Part shown: one piece after another, positions 50,946 through 60,073 of the stretch
Position numbering within the stretch: the first letter of the stretch is position 1
How the letters are laid out: every line of letters starts with the position of its first letter
Assembly: GCF_030268065.1 (NCBI RefSeq)
Contig: NZ_BSDD01000003.1
Location: forward strand, 310,001-374,000
Length of the DNA stretch: 64,000 nucleotides
DNA from: Geothrix rubra
GTDB lineage: Bacteria > Acidobacteriota > Holophagae > Holophagales > Holophagaceae
Reading direction: 5' to 3'
Made by a program: the position numbers and the translations under genes
Notes under the pieces: model-generated
The model's input: only the letters and a program-made list of their open reading frames with translations
What the model was told of the DNA's origin: nothing
Databases searched by the model: none

Positions 50946-51276
50946 GGCCCTCTCCCCCGCGCGGCTGAAGGACGCGGCGCCGCTCTTCGCCGCGCTGGGG
51001 GACGCCACGCGCCTGGGCCTGCTCGTGAGCCTCTGCGCCAGCGGGCCGCTCACGGTCACTCGCCTGAGCGGCCAGTTCGACGTCTCCCGGCAGGCCATCA
51101 CCAAGCACCTCGACGTGCTGGCCGAGGCGGGGCTCGTCACGAGCGCCCGCCAGGGACGGGAGCGCATCTGGACCTTCGAGCCCAAGCGCCTCGAGGACGC
51201 CCACCAGTACCTGGCGCGCCTCTCCCGGGAGTGGGACGTCGCCCTGGGCCGCCTCAAGGCCTTCGTCGAAGACTGA
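50932..51276 (+). CDS. ArsR-family regulator paired with SRPBCC protein
   Basis: A 114-residue winged-helix regulator (APLFAALGDATRLGLLVSL, RLSGQFDVSRQAITKHLDVLAEAGLV as recognition helix, SARQGRERIWTFEPKRL as wing). It lacks a metal-site cysteine pair, having one cysteine in LCASGPL, so it likely senses something other than metal. The ATG lies 14 bases inside the SRPBCC gene. The two operators at 50427 and 50467 are its probable binding sites, giving feedback control of both genes. Confidence 0.9.
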   Translation: MSRPEALSPARLKDAAPLFAALGDATRLGLLVSLCASGPLTVTRLSGQFDVSRQAITKHLDVLAEAGLVTSARQGRERIWTFEPKRLEDAHQYLARLSREWDVALGRLKAFVED

Positions 51277-51381
51277 TTCCCGACCGGCCCCGATGGCCCC
51301 GATAACCTGCACGAAGCGGGCGGAGCCCCGTCCGCCTTCCATCCCCAAACCGCGCCCCGGCGCCCCTCCCAAGGAGGATCC

Positions 51382-51837
51382 ATGTCCCAGCCCTGGACCA
51401 CGCTCTTCTCCCTCAACCGCCAGGTCCTGATGGCCCGGAACCTGGCCGACGTCACCCAGCGCCAGGCGGACCAGCCGCCGGCGCCCCACGTGAACAGCGT
51501 CACGTGGATCCTCACCCACCTGGTGGAGAACCGCCGCTGGCTCCTCGGGACCCTGAACCCGTCCGGCGAGCACCCGGCGGCGACCGGACCCCGGACGCTG
51601 GCGCAGCTCGAGGCGGCCATGGACGAGACGCAGGCGGCCCTGGCGGAGGCCTTCGACGCCGTCGCCGACTGGACCGAACCGCGGCTCCACCCCGCCATGC
51701 AGGCCGCCATGCCCCTGGACCAGATCGTGGGCACCTTCCTCATGGAGGAGGCCTACCACCTGGGCCAGATCGGCACGGCCCGGAAGCTCCTGGGCCTGCC
51801 CGGCGCGATGAAGGCGCCGGAGGCCGCCAAGGTCTAG
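51382..51837 (+). CDS. DinB-family protein
   Basis: A 151-residue four-helix bundle. Metal-ligand histidines are visible in WILTHLVENRRWLLG and MEEAYHLGQIGTARKLLGLP, typical of DinB/YfiT-like metalloproteins. Members include thiol-transferases for bacillithiol or mycothiol and proteins of unknown role. AGGAGG lies seven bases before the ATG. No neighbour explains its function; expression with the ArsR gene upstream is possible (105 bases away). Confidence 0.85.
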   Translation: MSQPWTTLFSLNRQVLMARNLADVTQRQADQPPAPHVNSVTWILTHLVENRRWLLGTLNPSGEHPAATGPRTLAQLEAAMDETQAALAEAFDAVADWTEPRLHPAMQAAMPLDQIVGTFLMEEAYHLGQIGTARKLLGLPGAMKAPEAAKV

Positions 51838-51914
51838 CCGGAGGTCCCCGCCGCCGGCGCGGAGATGTCCCCGCCGATGCGGGCCACCCTTCCATCGACA
51901 CGAGGAAAGAAGAT

Positions 51915-52628
51915 ATGACTCATCCCACGATTGGAATCATTGGCGCTGGGAGTATGGGAGGGGTCCTTGCGCACCACCTTGCCAAACTCGGCCATCCTGT
52001 CCTGATCGCGAACTCGAGGGGCCCTGAGAGCCTGGCGGCGTTCGCGGCCGATATCGGAGTGACGCCCGCTCCCGTGGCTGATGTCGCACATGCCGGAGAC
52101 ATCATCATCCTTGCGATTCCAACGAAGGCCGTCCCCAATCTTCCACCCGGGTTGTTTTCAGCTCTCCCTAGCAGCATTGTCGTCATCGATATCGGCAACT
52201 ACCATCCCGAGCTCCGCGATGGCCGCATCCACGCGATAGACCAGGGGCTGCTCGACAGCCAGTGGGTCGCGCGGCAGATCGGCCATCCCGTGATCAAGGC
52301 ATTCAACAATATCTTCGCCGGAAGCCTCGCCAGAAAGGGGGCTCCGAAGGGAACAAGGGGGCGGAAGGCCCTCTCGGTGTGCGGCGATTCTGCGGAAGCC
52401 AAGGCAACCGTACTCTGCCTCGTCGACGACCTCGGCTTCGATCCCGTCGATGGTGGCGCTCTGCACGACTCCTGGAGACAGCAGCCCGGAACGCCAGCCT
52501 ACTGCAACGATCTTGACGCTGCCTCCCTCCGGCATGCACTCGCCGAGGCCGACCAGAGCCGAACCGTCCAATACCGCGCCGAACAGGAGGCTCGTATCAG
52601 GCGATCCTTGTCATGCAGCGAGGGATAA
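51915..52628 (+). CDS. NADPH-dependent F420 reductase-like oxidoreductase
   Basis: A 237-residue Rossmann protein. The N-terminus has the dinucleotide-binding GIIGAGSMGGVLAHHLAKLGH and NSRGPESL, and later IILAIPTKAVPNLP, VVIDIGNYHPELR and VIKAFNNIFAGSLAR. These match the F420-reductase/NADP oxidoreductase family, which reduces substrates with NADPH. Codon third positions are less GC-rich than in neighbouring genes, hinting at recent acquisition. GAGGAAAG lies five bases upstream. Substrate unknown; it stands between unrelated genes and is convergent with mfd. Confidence 0.85.
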   Translation: MTHPTIGIIGAGSMGGVLAHHLAKLGHPVLIANSRGPESLAAFAADIGVTPAPVADVAHAGDIIILAIPTKAVPNLPPGLFSALPSSIVVIDIGNYHPELRDGRIHAIDQGLLDSQWVARQIGHPVIKAFNNIFAGSLARKGAPKGTRGRKALSVCGDSAEAKATVLCLVDDLGFDPVDGGALHDSWRQQPGTPAYCNDLDAASLRHALAEADQSRTVQYRAEQEARIRRSLSCSEG

Positions 52629-52702
52629 CCGGACCGCTACGAACGGCGATCGCGGCGACAACCGGAAACGTCATCTGTTGACGCATCGGGCTTCGATGGG
52701 CC

Positions 52703-55700
52703 TCACTTCACCATCCCCGCCCACGCCGCCAGCACGCGTTGGGCCTGCATCACGGGGCCGCCTTCGCTGGGCGGCATGAGCAGGAGGACGGCGCCGTCGG
52801 GGTTGAGCTGGGCATCCTTCTGGGCGCGCACCCAGGCCATGAGCTTCGCGGGGTCCACCGGCGTCTGGGGGCTGAGGCGCAGCTTGAGCCGGCCCCTGTC
52901 CACGGTGACCTCGGAGACGGCCAGGGCCTGGGCCCGCAGCTTCACCTTGAGGATCTCGAAGAACCGCTGGGTGCCCTCGTCGTCCTCGGGCACGTGGCCG
53001 AAGCGGTCCTCCAGGTCCAGGCGGTAGAGCTCCAGGTCCTGCTCGCTGCGCAGGCGGGAGAGGCGCTTGTAGGCCACCAGGCGCTCGCTGGCCTGGTCGA
53101 TCCAGCGGCGGCTGAGCTGCGCGCCGCCGGCGAGGCCGTCCAGCTTCACCTCGAAGGTGCCGCTGGGCTGGCCCTGCAGCTCCTGGAGCGTCTCCTCCAG
53201 CAGCTTCACGTAGAGCTCGAAGCCGATCTCGTGGATCTGCCCGCTCTGCTCGCCCCCCAGCAGGTTGCCTGCGCCGCGGAGTTCGAGGTCCATGGCCGCC
53301 ACGCGGAAGCCCGAGCCCAGTTCGGAGAAGTCCTCCAGGGCCTGCAGCCGCTTGCGGGCGTCCTCGCTGATCTCGTGCTTGGCGGGGATCAGCAGGTAGG
53401 CGTAGGCGGGCACGTCGCTGCGGCCCACGCGGCCCCGGAGCTGGTAGAGCTGGCTGAGGCCGAAGGCGTCGGCCCGGTGAACGATGAGCGTGTTGGCGTT
53501 GGGCACGTCCAGGCCGTTCTCCACGATGGTGGTGGCCACCAGCACGTCGAGGCGGCCCTCCATGAAGGCCAGCATCACCTGCTCCAGGCCCTCGTCCGTC
53601 ATCTGGCCGTGGCCCACCCCCACGCGGGCGTCGGGCACCAGCTCGCGCACCCGCGCGGCGATGGCCGTGATGGACTCCACCCGGTTGTGGACGAGGTACA
53701 CCTGGCCGCCCCGGCGAAGCTCGAACTGGATGGCGGTCTGGATCAGCTCGTCCGACCACGGCGCCACCACGGTCTCGATGGCGAGCCGGTCCTTGGGCGG
53801 CGTCTCGATGAGGCTGATCTCCCGCAGGCCCGTGAGGCTCATGTGCAGGGTGCGGGGGATGGGCGTGGCGCTCATGGCCAGCTGGTCCACGTTGAGGCGC
53901 AGCTTCTTCAGCTTCTCCTTGTGGGCCACGCCGAAGCGCTGCTCCTCGTCCACCACCACCAGGCCCAGGTCCGCGAACTTCACCCGGGCGCCCAGCATCT
54001 GGTGGGTGCCGATGACGATCTCGATCTTGCCGTCGGCCAGCTCCTGCTGGATGCGCTTCACGTCCTCCTTGTCCACGAAGCGGTTCAGCATCTCGATCTT
54101 CACGGGGAAGCCGGCGAAGCGTTCCTTGAAGGTCCGGAAGTGCTGGAAGCAGAGGATGGTCGTGGGACAGAGCACGGCCACCTGGCGGCCCTCGAGGGCC
54201 ACCTTGGCGGCGGCCCGCATGGCCACCTCCGTCTTGCCGAAGCCCACGTCGCCCACGAGCAGGCGGTCCATGGGCCGCGGCGACTCCAGGTCGGCCTTCA
54301 CCGCCTCGCTGGCCTCGATCTGGTCCGGCGTGGGCGTGAAGGGGAAGCTGGCCTCGAAGGCCGCCATCTCCGGCCCGTCGGGCGGATAGGCGTGGCCCTG
54401 CTCCAGCTTGCGCTGGGCGTAGAGCTTCAGGAGTTCCTCGGCCATGTCGCGGATGGCCTTCTTGGCCCGGCGCTTCACCTTGGCCCAGGAGGCCCCGCCC
54501 AGCTTGTCCAGGGGCGGCAGGTGGCCCTCGGCGCCGGTGTAGCGCTGCAGGAGGTCCGCCCGCTCCAGGCTCACGCTCAGCTGGCCGCCGTCGGCATAGC
54601 GGAGCTGGAGCACCTCCTGCTCCTCGCCCCCCGCAGTGAGGGTGGCGAAGCCCACGAACTCGCCGATGCCGTGGTCCAGGTGCACCACCCGGTCGCCGGG
54701 CTTGAGGTCCCGCAGGTCGGAGAGGAAGGCGGCGCTGCGGGATTTCTTCGGCGCGGCCTGCACGGCCCGGCGCCCGAAGACCTCGCGCTCCGTGAGGAGC
54801 ACCAGGCCGGGTTCCTTGAGGTGGACACCCGCGCTCAGGATCAGGTGGATGGCGCGACAGCCGCTATCGGTCCCCGTGGCCAGGGGCAGGTCGTGCTCCC
54901 GGAGGATCTCGGACAGCCGGTCCCGCATCCCCTGGGTGGAGCCCGCCAGGAAGACGCGGTGGCCCGTGAGGGCCAGGTCCTTCAGGTACTCCGCCAGCTC
55001 CCCGGCCCGCCCCTGGAACTCCCGCACGGGCTGCGCCGCCAGGGGCACCGTGGCCTCGCTCTGCCACTCGGTGAGGTGGAGGGTCGGGCGGCTGGGATCG
55101 GCGGGCAGGAAGCGGTCCTCGAAGTCCGGGCACACCACCCCGCCCCGCCGGAGCACCGCGAGGCCCTCCTCGATCCGGGCCCGCTCGGCCTCGCGCAGGG
55201 CCTCCTCCCAGGCGGGATCCAGGCGCAGGCGCAGGCAGGGCGGCACCCAGTGGACGAGCTGGCCCGCGGGCTGACCCGCCAGCTGCCCGGCCAGGGGATA
55301 GAACAGCTCCTCGCCCGGGAAGTGGCCGTGGGAGGCCAGCCGGGCGCGGCGGAAGGCCAGGTCGTCGCCAGGCTCCGAGGTGCGGTCGCCCCGGGCTTCC
55401 GTCGCCTCCAGCAGCAGCCGGCGCTCGGCCTCGTAGCGGGGGTAGAGCGTGAGTGCCTCCAGGGCTTCGCCCGTGCGGCGCTGGGTGTCGGGATCGAAGG
55501 GGCCCAGGCGCTCCAGCTCGTCCCCGAAGGTCTCCAGGCGCAGGGGCTGCTCCAGGTGATCCGGCCAGAGGTCCACCACCATGCCCCGGGCGCTGAACTC
55601 GCCCGGCGCCGAGGCCATCTCCGTGCGGCGGTAGCCCAGGGCCACGAGGGTCTCCAGCAGCAGCTCCCGGGGCACCTCCGCCCCGAGCCGCAGCTCCAGC

Positions 55701-56119
55701 TTCTGCCGCTGGAACCAGGTGGGATGGGGCAGCCGCTCGCAGGCCGCCAGGGGCCCGGTGACGAGCACCTGCACCCGTCGCTCCAGGAGCCCCACCAGGG
55801 CCGACAGGCGCTCCCGCAGCACCATGCCCGGCGGGCTGCTCTCGCCGCCGGCGTAGGGTGCGAAGCCCGGGAAGTGGGCCACGCCCACGCCCGGCAGCAG
55901 GGCCTGGAGGTCCGCCGCCAGGGTGCGGGCCTCGGCCTCGCTGGGGGCGTCCACCCACAGGGAGGTGCGCCGGCCGTCCCGGGTGATCCACCGGGCCAGC
56001 ACCAGGGCCAGGGCCGGCGGCGAGGTCCAGCGGAGCTTCGCGCCCGGCGCGTCCAGGACTCCCGCCGGTACGTCGGCGAGGCGGAGGAGATCCTTCAGGT
56101 CTTGGGACAGCGCATCCAT
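52703..56119 (-). CDS. mfd: Transcription-repair coupling factor
   Basis: A 1138-residue ATP-dependent translocase that removes stalled RNA polymerase from damaged DNA and recruits UvrAB. The order of domains is normal: UvrB-like N-terminal half, the polymerase-interacting segment (KPGDRVVHLDHGIGEFVG), the helicase core with Walker A GDVGFGKTEVAMRAA, VVDEEQRFGVAHKEKLKKLR, SATPIPRTLHMSL and the QLRGRVGRSDVPAYAYLL motif, then the C-terminal regulatory domain. The start at 56119 has GGAAGG upstream; the frame to 56164 is not supported. Mfd is a chromosomal housekeeping gene, which supports a chromosomal origin for the window. Confidence 0.97.
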   Translation of the reverse strand: MDALSQDLKDLLRLADVPAGVLDAPGAKLRWTSPPALALVLARWITRDGRRTSLWVDAPSEAEARTLAADLQALLPGVGVAHFPGFAPYAGGESSPPGMVLRERLSALVGLLERRVQVLVTGPLAACERLPHPTWFQRQKLELRLGAEVPRELLLETLVALGYRRTEMASAPGEFSARGMVVDLWPDHLEQPLRLETFGDELERLGPFDPDTQRRTGEALEALTLYPRYEAERRLLLEATEARGDRTSEPGDDLAFRRARLASHGHFPGEELFYPLAGQLAGQPAGQLVHWVPPCLRLRLDPAWEEALREAERARIEEGLAVLRRGGVVCPDFEDRFLPADPSRPTLHLTEWQSEATVPLAAQPVREFQGRAGELAEYLKDLALTGHRVFLAGSTQGMRDRLSEILREHDLPLATGTDSGCRAIHLILSAGVHLKEPGLVLLTEREVFGRRAVQAAPKKSRSAAFLSDLRDLKPGDRVVHLDHGIGEFVGFATLTAGGEEQEVLQLRYADGGQLSVSLERADLLQRYTGAEGHLPPLDKLGGASWAKVKRRAKKAIRDMAEELLKLYAQRKLEQGHAYPPDGPEMAAFEASFPFTPTPDQIEASEAVKADLESPRPMDRLLVGDVGFGKTEVAMRAAAKVALEGRQVAVLCPTTILCFQHFRTFKERFAGFPVKIEMLNRFVDKEDVKRIQQELADGKIEIVIGTHQMLGARVKFADLGLVVVDEEQRFGVAHKEKLKKLRLNVDQLAMSATPIPRTLHMSLTGLREISLIETPPKDRLAIETVVAPWSDELIQTAIQFELRRGGQVYLVHNRVESITAIAARVRELVPDARVGVGHGQMTDEGLEQVMLAFMEGRLDVLVATTIVENGLDVPNANTLIVHRADAFGLSQLYQLRGRVGRSDVPAYAYLLIPAKHEISEDARKRLQALEDFSELGSGFRVAAMDLELRGAGNLLGGEQSGQIHEIGFELYVKLLEETLQELQGQPSGTFEVKLDGLAGGAQLSRRWIDQASERLVAYKRLSRLRSEQDLELYRLDLEDRFGHVPEDDEGTQRFFEILKVKLRAQALAVSEVTVDRGRLKLRLSPQTPVDPAKLMAWVRAQKDAQLNPDGAVLLLMPPSEGGPVMQAQRVLAAWAGMVK

Positions 56120-56181
56120 GGACCTTCCAGAGTGCCGCAATCGATGGCCGGAGACGAGGCCCAATCCGGAAGGTCAGGGCT

Positions 56182-56880
56182 TCAGAGCTCCCGCACGACC
56201 CAGTCCCGGGGCATGAGCACGCGGTCCCACCACACGCCCCTGTCGCTGCGCTTCCCCACGGCGAGGAACATGTTCACCTCGGCGCCACGGGGCAGGCCCA
56301 GCAGCTTCGCGGCACGCCAGGGGTCGAAGCCCTCCATGGGGCAGCTGTCGTAGCCCTCGGCGCGGAGGGCCAGCATGAAGGCGGCGGCGGCCAGGGCCGT
56401 GCTCTTGTGGGCCATGACGCGGATGTCGGAGCGGGACATGAAGTTCGGCGTGGGACGGAAGAGGGAGATCAGCCGGCTGACGCCCCGCTTCAGCGGCCCC
56501 AGGAGGCCGAAGGGGCCCGTGGTGTAGATCGCCGGGATGATCTTCCGGTAGTAGGCCGCCTGGCTCTTGCGGAGGGGCCCCCGCGATTCGAACACCCGCA
56601 GGATCTCGTCCCGGTTGCGCCGCCAGGTGTCCCGGTGCATCACCAGGGCCACCAGGACCGGCGCGGTCTTCGCCGGCAGCTGGTCCAGGCAGGCGGCGTT
56701 GGCCGCGCGCCGGGCCTCGGGATCCCGGATCACCACGAACTCCCAGGGCTGGAGGTTGCTGGAGCTGGGGGCGAGCCGGGCCGCGTCGAGGCAGCGGTCC
56801 AGCACGTCCCTCGGCACGGGGTCGGGCAGGAAGTCCCGCACGGTGCGCCGGGTTTCGACGGCCTCGAAGAACTCAGGCAA
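56182..56880 (-). CDS. Nitroreductase-family protein at end of RND operon
   Basis: A 232-residue FMN-dependent oxidoreductase. The family N-terminus FFEAVETRRTVRDFLPDPVP, LAPSSSNLQPWEFVVI and the C-terminal MLALRAEGYDSCPMEGFDP are intact. A TTG start at 56880 is chosen: AGGAGG lies six bases upstream, and the TTG overlaps the pump gene's 3' end by 8 bases, so translation is coupled. The frame extends to 56907 from another TTG inside the pump. Nitroreductases reduce quinones and nitroaromatics, matching efflux of the same compounds. Its placement in the operon is probably functional. Confidence 0.85.
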   Translation of the reverse strand: MPEFFEAVETRRTVRDFLPDPVPRDVLDRCLDAARLAPSSSNLQPWEFVVIRDPEARRAANAACLDQLPAKTAPVLVALVMHRDTWRRNRDEILRVFESRGPLRKSQAAYYRKIIPAIYTTGPFGLLGPLKRGVSRLISLFRPTPNFMSRSDIRVMAHKSTALAAAAFMLALRAEGYDSCPMEGFDPWRAAKLLGLPRGAEVNMFLAVGKRSDRGVWWDRVLMPRDWVVREL

Positions 56881-59800
56881 TGGGGGCCTCCTCGACGGGG
56901 GCCTCAATGGCTGTTTCCTCGGGCCGACCCAGGCGGCGGCGGATCCAGGCCCAGCCCTTGGCGAGCGTCATGTCCTCGATGATCTCGAAGAACACGGGCA
57001 CCACGATGAGGGTGAGCAGGGTGGAGGTGATGATGCCGCCCACCACGGCCCGGGCCATGGGGGCCCGCATCTCGGCGCCGGCGCCCAGGGCCAGGAAGAG
57101 GGGCAGCATGCCGCCGACCATGGCGAAGCTCGTCATGAGGATGGGGCGCAGCCGGACCATGCCCGCGCGGATGATGGCCTGGCGGCGGGGGATCCCCTCC
57201 TCGCGCTGCAGGTGCAGGGCGTGGTCCACCAGCAGGATGGCGTTCTTCGTCACCAGGCCCATGAGGAGGATCTGACCGATGCTCGTCATCATGGACATGG
57301 AATCGCCCGTGACCAGGAGCATGAGCACCATGCCCACCATGGAGAGCGGCAGGCTGGCCATGATGGCCACGGGGATCTTGAAACTCTCGAACTGGCTGGC
57401 CAGCACGAAGTAGATGAAGAACACCGCGAGGAGCAGGGCCTGGCCCATGAATCCGGCGGTCTCCTTGCTGTCCCGGGTCTGGCCCAGGAACTCCACCCGC
57501 ACCCCCTCCGGGAGCTGGCCGCCGGCCTTGAGGGCGGCTACCTTGGCGGCGGCGGCGGCGCTGACCTCGCCCAGGGTGGACCCCTCGAAGTTGGCGTCCA
57601 CCTCCACCTCCTCCATCAGGTCGTGGCGCTGGAGCTTGGCGGGGGCGATGCCCTCCTCGAAGCGCACCACCTGGTTGAGACGGACGAGGGGATGCTTGCC
57701 GCCACCCAGGTCCTTGGTGCTCTGCACGGTCATGTTCGCCAGCTGGGCCGCGAAGCGCCGCTCCTGGTCCGAGAGGCGGATCCGCACGTCGCGCTGCTCG
57801 CCGCCCTCGTCCTCGTACTTGGCCACCTTCTCGCCGTCCACGAGGGGACGCACCATGGAGGCCACCAGGGCCGGGCTCACGCCCAGGTCCGATGCGGCCT
57901 TGCGGTCCACCACCAAGCGCAGTTCGGGCTTGCCGCTGTCGAGGCTGGTGGTGACGTCCACCGCCCCCGGCACGCTGCGGAGGGCCTGCTTCACCAGGGG
58001 CACGGCCTGGATGACCGCGTCCCGGTCGGGACCCTGCACGGCCACCATGATCGGGTAGGCCACGCCCCAGTCGTTCACGGGACCCACCGCCGCATCCACG
58101 CCGGGCACCGAGCGGAAGGCCTCGCGGATCTGCCGCCGGATGGCGATCTGGCCGGGCCGACGACCGTCGGCGAGCTTCACGTAGATGCCGCCGGACTCCA
58201 CGGTGCCGTTCAGGCCCGTGCCGATGGTGGTGTAGGTCAGCTGAACCCCCGGGACGGCGCGGATGGCCTTCTCCAGCTCGGCGGCCTTCTCCCGGGTGGT
58301 CTGGAGGCTGGAGCCGGGCTCGGTCTTGAAGTTCACCTGAAGGTCGCCCCGGTCGTAGTCGGGCATGAAGTTGTTGCCGAGCAGGCCCGAGAGGCCCATG
58401 GCCAGGATGAAGCTGCCGAAGCCCGCGATCATCACGGTCTTCCGGTGGGCCAGGGCCCACTCGATGGTCCGCTGGTAGAGGCCCTCCCAGCGGTCCAGCA
58501 TCCGGCTGAAGGCCTCCACGGCCCGCATGATCGGGTTCCGCCCCTGGTAGTGGACGTGGCCGTCGGCGCTCTTCTCGTGCTCGGGATCGGGCCACACGGC
58601 GCTGAGCATGGGGTCGAGCGTGAAGCTCACGAACAGGGACACGGCCACGGCGAACGCCACGACGATGCCGAAGGGGAAGAAGAACTTCCCGACGATGCCG
58701 CCCATGAAGGCCACGGGCACGAACACCGCGAGGATGGACAGGGTGGTGGCGATGACGGCGGGGCCGATCTCGGCCGTGCCCTCCCGGGCCGCGGTGACGT
58801 GGTCCTTGCCCATCTCGGCGTGCCGGGTGATGTTCTCGCGCACCACGATGGCGTCGTCGATGAGGATGCCGATGGCCAGCGACAGGCCCATGAGCGTCAT
58901 CACGTTCAGGGTGAAGTCCAGGGCCCGCATGATGATGAAGGTGGAGATCACCGACACCGGCAGGGTGAGGCTGGTGATGAGGGTGGAGCGCCAGCTCTTC
59001 AGGAAGAAGAAGACGATGAGCACTGTGAGCGCACCGCCCAGGTAGATGGAGAGGTTCACGTCCTCCACGTTCTGGGTGATGAACCGGGCGTTGTCCTTGG
59101 CGGTGACCACCGCCACGCCCTGCTGGGCGAGTTCAGGCTTCAGCTCCTCCAGGGCCGCCCGCACGGCCTCCACCATGGCCACGGTGTTGCCGCCGGTCTG
59201 CCGCTGGATCTCCAGGGCCACCACATCCTTCCCGTTGAGCCGGGCCAGGCTGCGCTGCTCCTTGATGCCGTCCACCACCGTCGCCACTTCCTGCAGCTCG
59301 ATGGGACGCCCCTCCTTGTTGCCCACGATGACGTGCTGGAAGTCCGCCACGGCCTTGGCCTTCGCGTCCACCTTCACGGAGACCTCGCGGTCCCCCTGGA
59401 GCAGGTTGCCGCTGGGGATGGCCAGGGTGTCGTTGGCGAGGGCGCTCTTGACGGCCGTGAGCGAGAGCCCCATGGCCTCCAGCTTCTGGGGATCCACCTG
59501 GATCTCGATCTCGCGGGTGCTGCCGCCGGCCACGTCCACCTTTCCCACACCGGAGACGTTCTCGATGCGGCGCTTGAGGAAGTCCTCGGCGATGCGCGTC
59601 AGCTCGCGGGGGGTCATGCCCTGGTGCTTCGCATCGGGCACCAGCACCAGCGACAGCACGGGCAGCTGGGCCGGGTCGAACTTGGAGATGACCGGTTCCT
59701 CGATGTTGTCGGGCAGGTCCCGGCGGATCTGGCCGATGCGGGTGCGGACGTCGTTGAGCGCGTTGTCCACGTTGCGGCCCAGCTGGAACTGGATCACCAG

Positions 59801-60070
59801 GGTGCCGAGGCCCTCCTGGCTGGTGGAGCTGATCTCCTTGATCTTCTCGATGGGGTTGACCGCCTCCTCGATCTTCTTCACCACGTCCTGCTTCACGGCC
59901 TCGGGGCTGGCGCCCGGGTAGACCACGGACACGGTGACGGTGGGGATGTCGGTGTTGGGGTACTGGTCGATGCCCAGGTGCTTCACGGACACGAGGCCCA
60001 GCACCACCAGGGCGAGCATGATGCAGACCGTGAGGACGGGCCGCCGGATGGAGAGGTCGGACAGGAACAT
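56873..60070 (-). CDS. RND-family multidrug efflux pump (AcrB/HAE1-like)
   Basis: A 1065-residue proton-driven transporter. TM1 leads to KHLGIDQYPNTDIPTVTVSV. The TM4 motif is LAIGILIDDAIVVRENITRH, with the essential DD pair. Two periplasmic halves follow in the usual order, and the C-terminal TM11-12 region (GMVRLRPILMTSFAMVGGMLP, ARAVVGGIITSTLLTLIVVPV) is normal. It belongs to the HAE1/multidrug branch. It starts 4 bases after the adaptor stop and ends inside the nitroreductase start. TetR at 62.5 kb is the likely repressor of the whole set. Confidence 0.94.
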   Translation of the reverse strand: MFLSDLSIRRPVLTVCIMLALVVLGLVSVKHLGIDQYPNTDIPTVTVSVVYPGASPEAVKQDVVKKIEEAVNPIEKIKEISSTSQEGLGTLVIQFQLGRNVDNALNDVRTRIGQIRRDLPDNIEEPVISKFDPAQLPVLSLVLVPDAKHQGMTPRELTRIAEDFLKRRIENVSGVGKVDVAGGSTREIEIQVDPQKLEAMGLSLTAVKSALANDTLAIPSGNLLQGDREVSVKVDAKAKAVADFQHVIVGNKEGRPIELQEVATVVDGIKEQRSLARLNGKDVVALEIQRQTGGNTVAMVEAVRAALEELKPELAQQGVAVVTAKDNARFITQNVEDVNLSIYLGGALTVLIVFFFLKSWRSTLITSLTLPVSVISTFIIMRALDFTLNVMTLMGLSLAIGILIDDAIVVRENITRHAEMGKDHVTAAREGTAEIGPAVIATTLSILAVFVPVAFMGGIVGKFFFPFGIVVAFAVAVSLFVSFTLDPMLSAVWPDPEHEKSADGHVHYQGRNPIMRAVEAFSRMLDRWEGLYQRTIEWALAHRKTVMIAGFGSFILAMGLSGLLGNNFMPDYDRGDLQVNFKTEPGSSLQTTREKAAELEKAIRAVPGVQLTYTTIGTGLNGTVESGGIYVKLADGRRPGQIAIRRQIREAFRSVPGVDAAVGPVNDWGVAYPIMVAVQGPDRDAVIQAVPLVKQALRSVPGAVDVTTSLDSGKPELRLVVDRKAASDLGVSPALVASMVRPLVDGEKVAKYEDEGGEQRDVRIRLSDQERRFAAQLANMTVQSTKDLGGGKHPLVRLNQVVRFEEGIAPAKLQRHDLMEEVEVDANFEGSTLGEVSAAAAAKVAALKAGGQLPEGVRVEFLGQTRDSKETAGFMGQALLLAVFFIYFVLASQFESFKIPVAIMASLPLSMVGMVLMLLVTGDSMSMMTSIGQILLMGLVTKNAILLVDHALHLQREEGIPRRQAIIRAGMVRLRPILMTSFAMVGGMLPLFLALGAGAEMRAPMARAVVGGIITSTLLTLIVVPVFFEIIEDMTLAKGWAWIRRRLGRPEETAIEAPVEEAPIA

Positions 60071-60073
60071 GGG

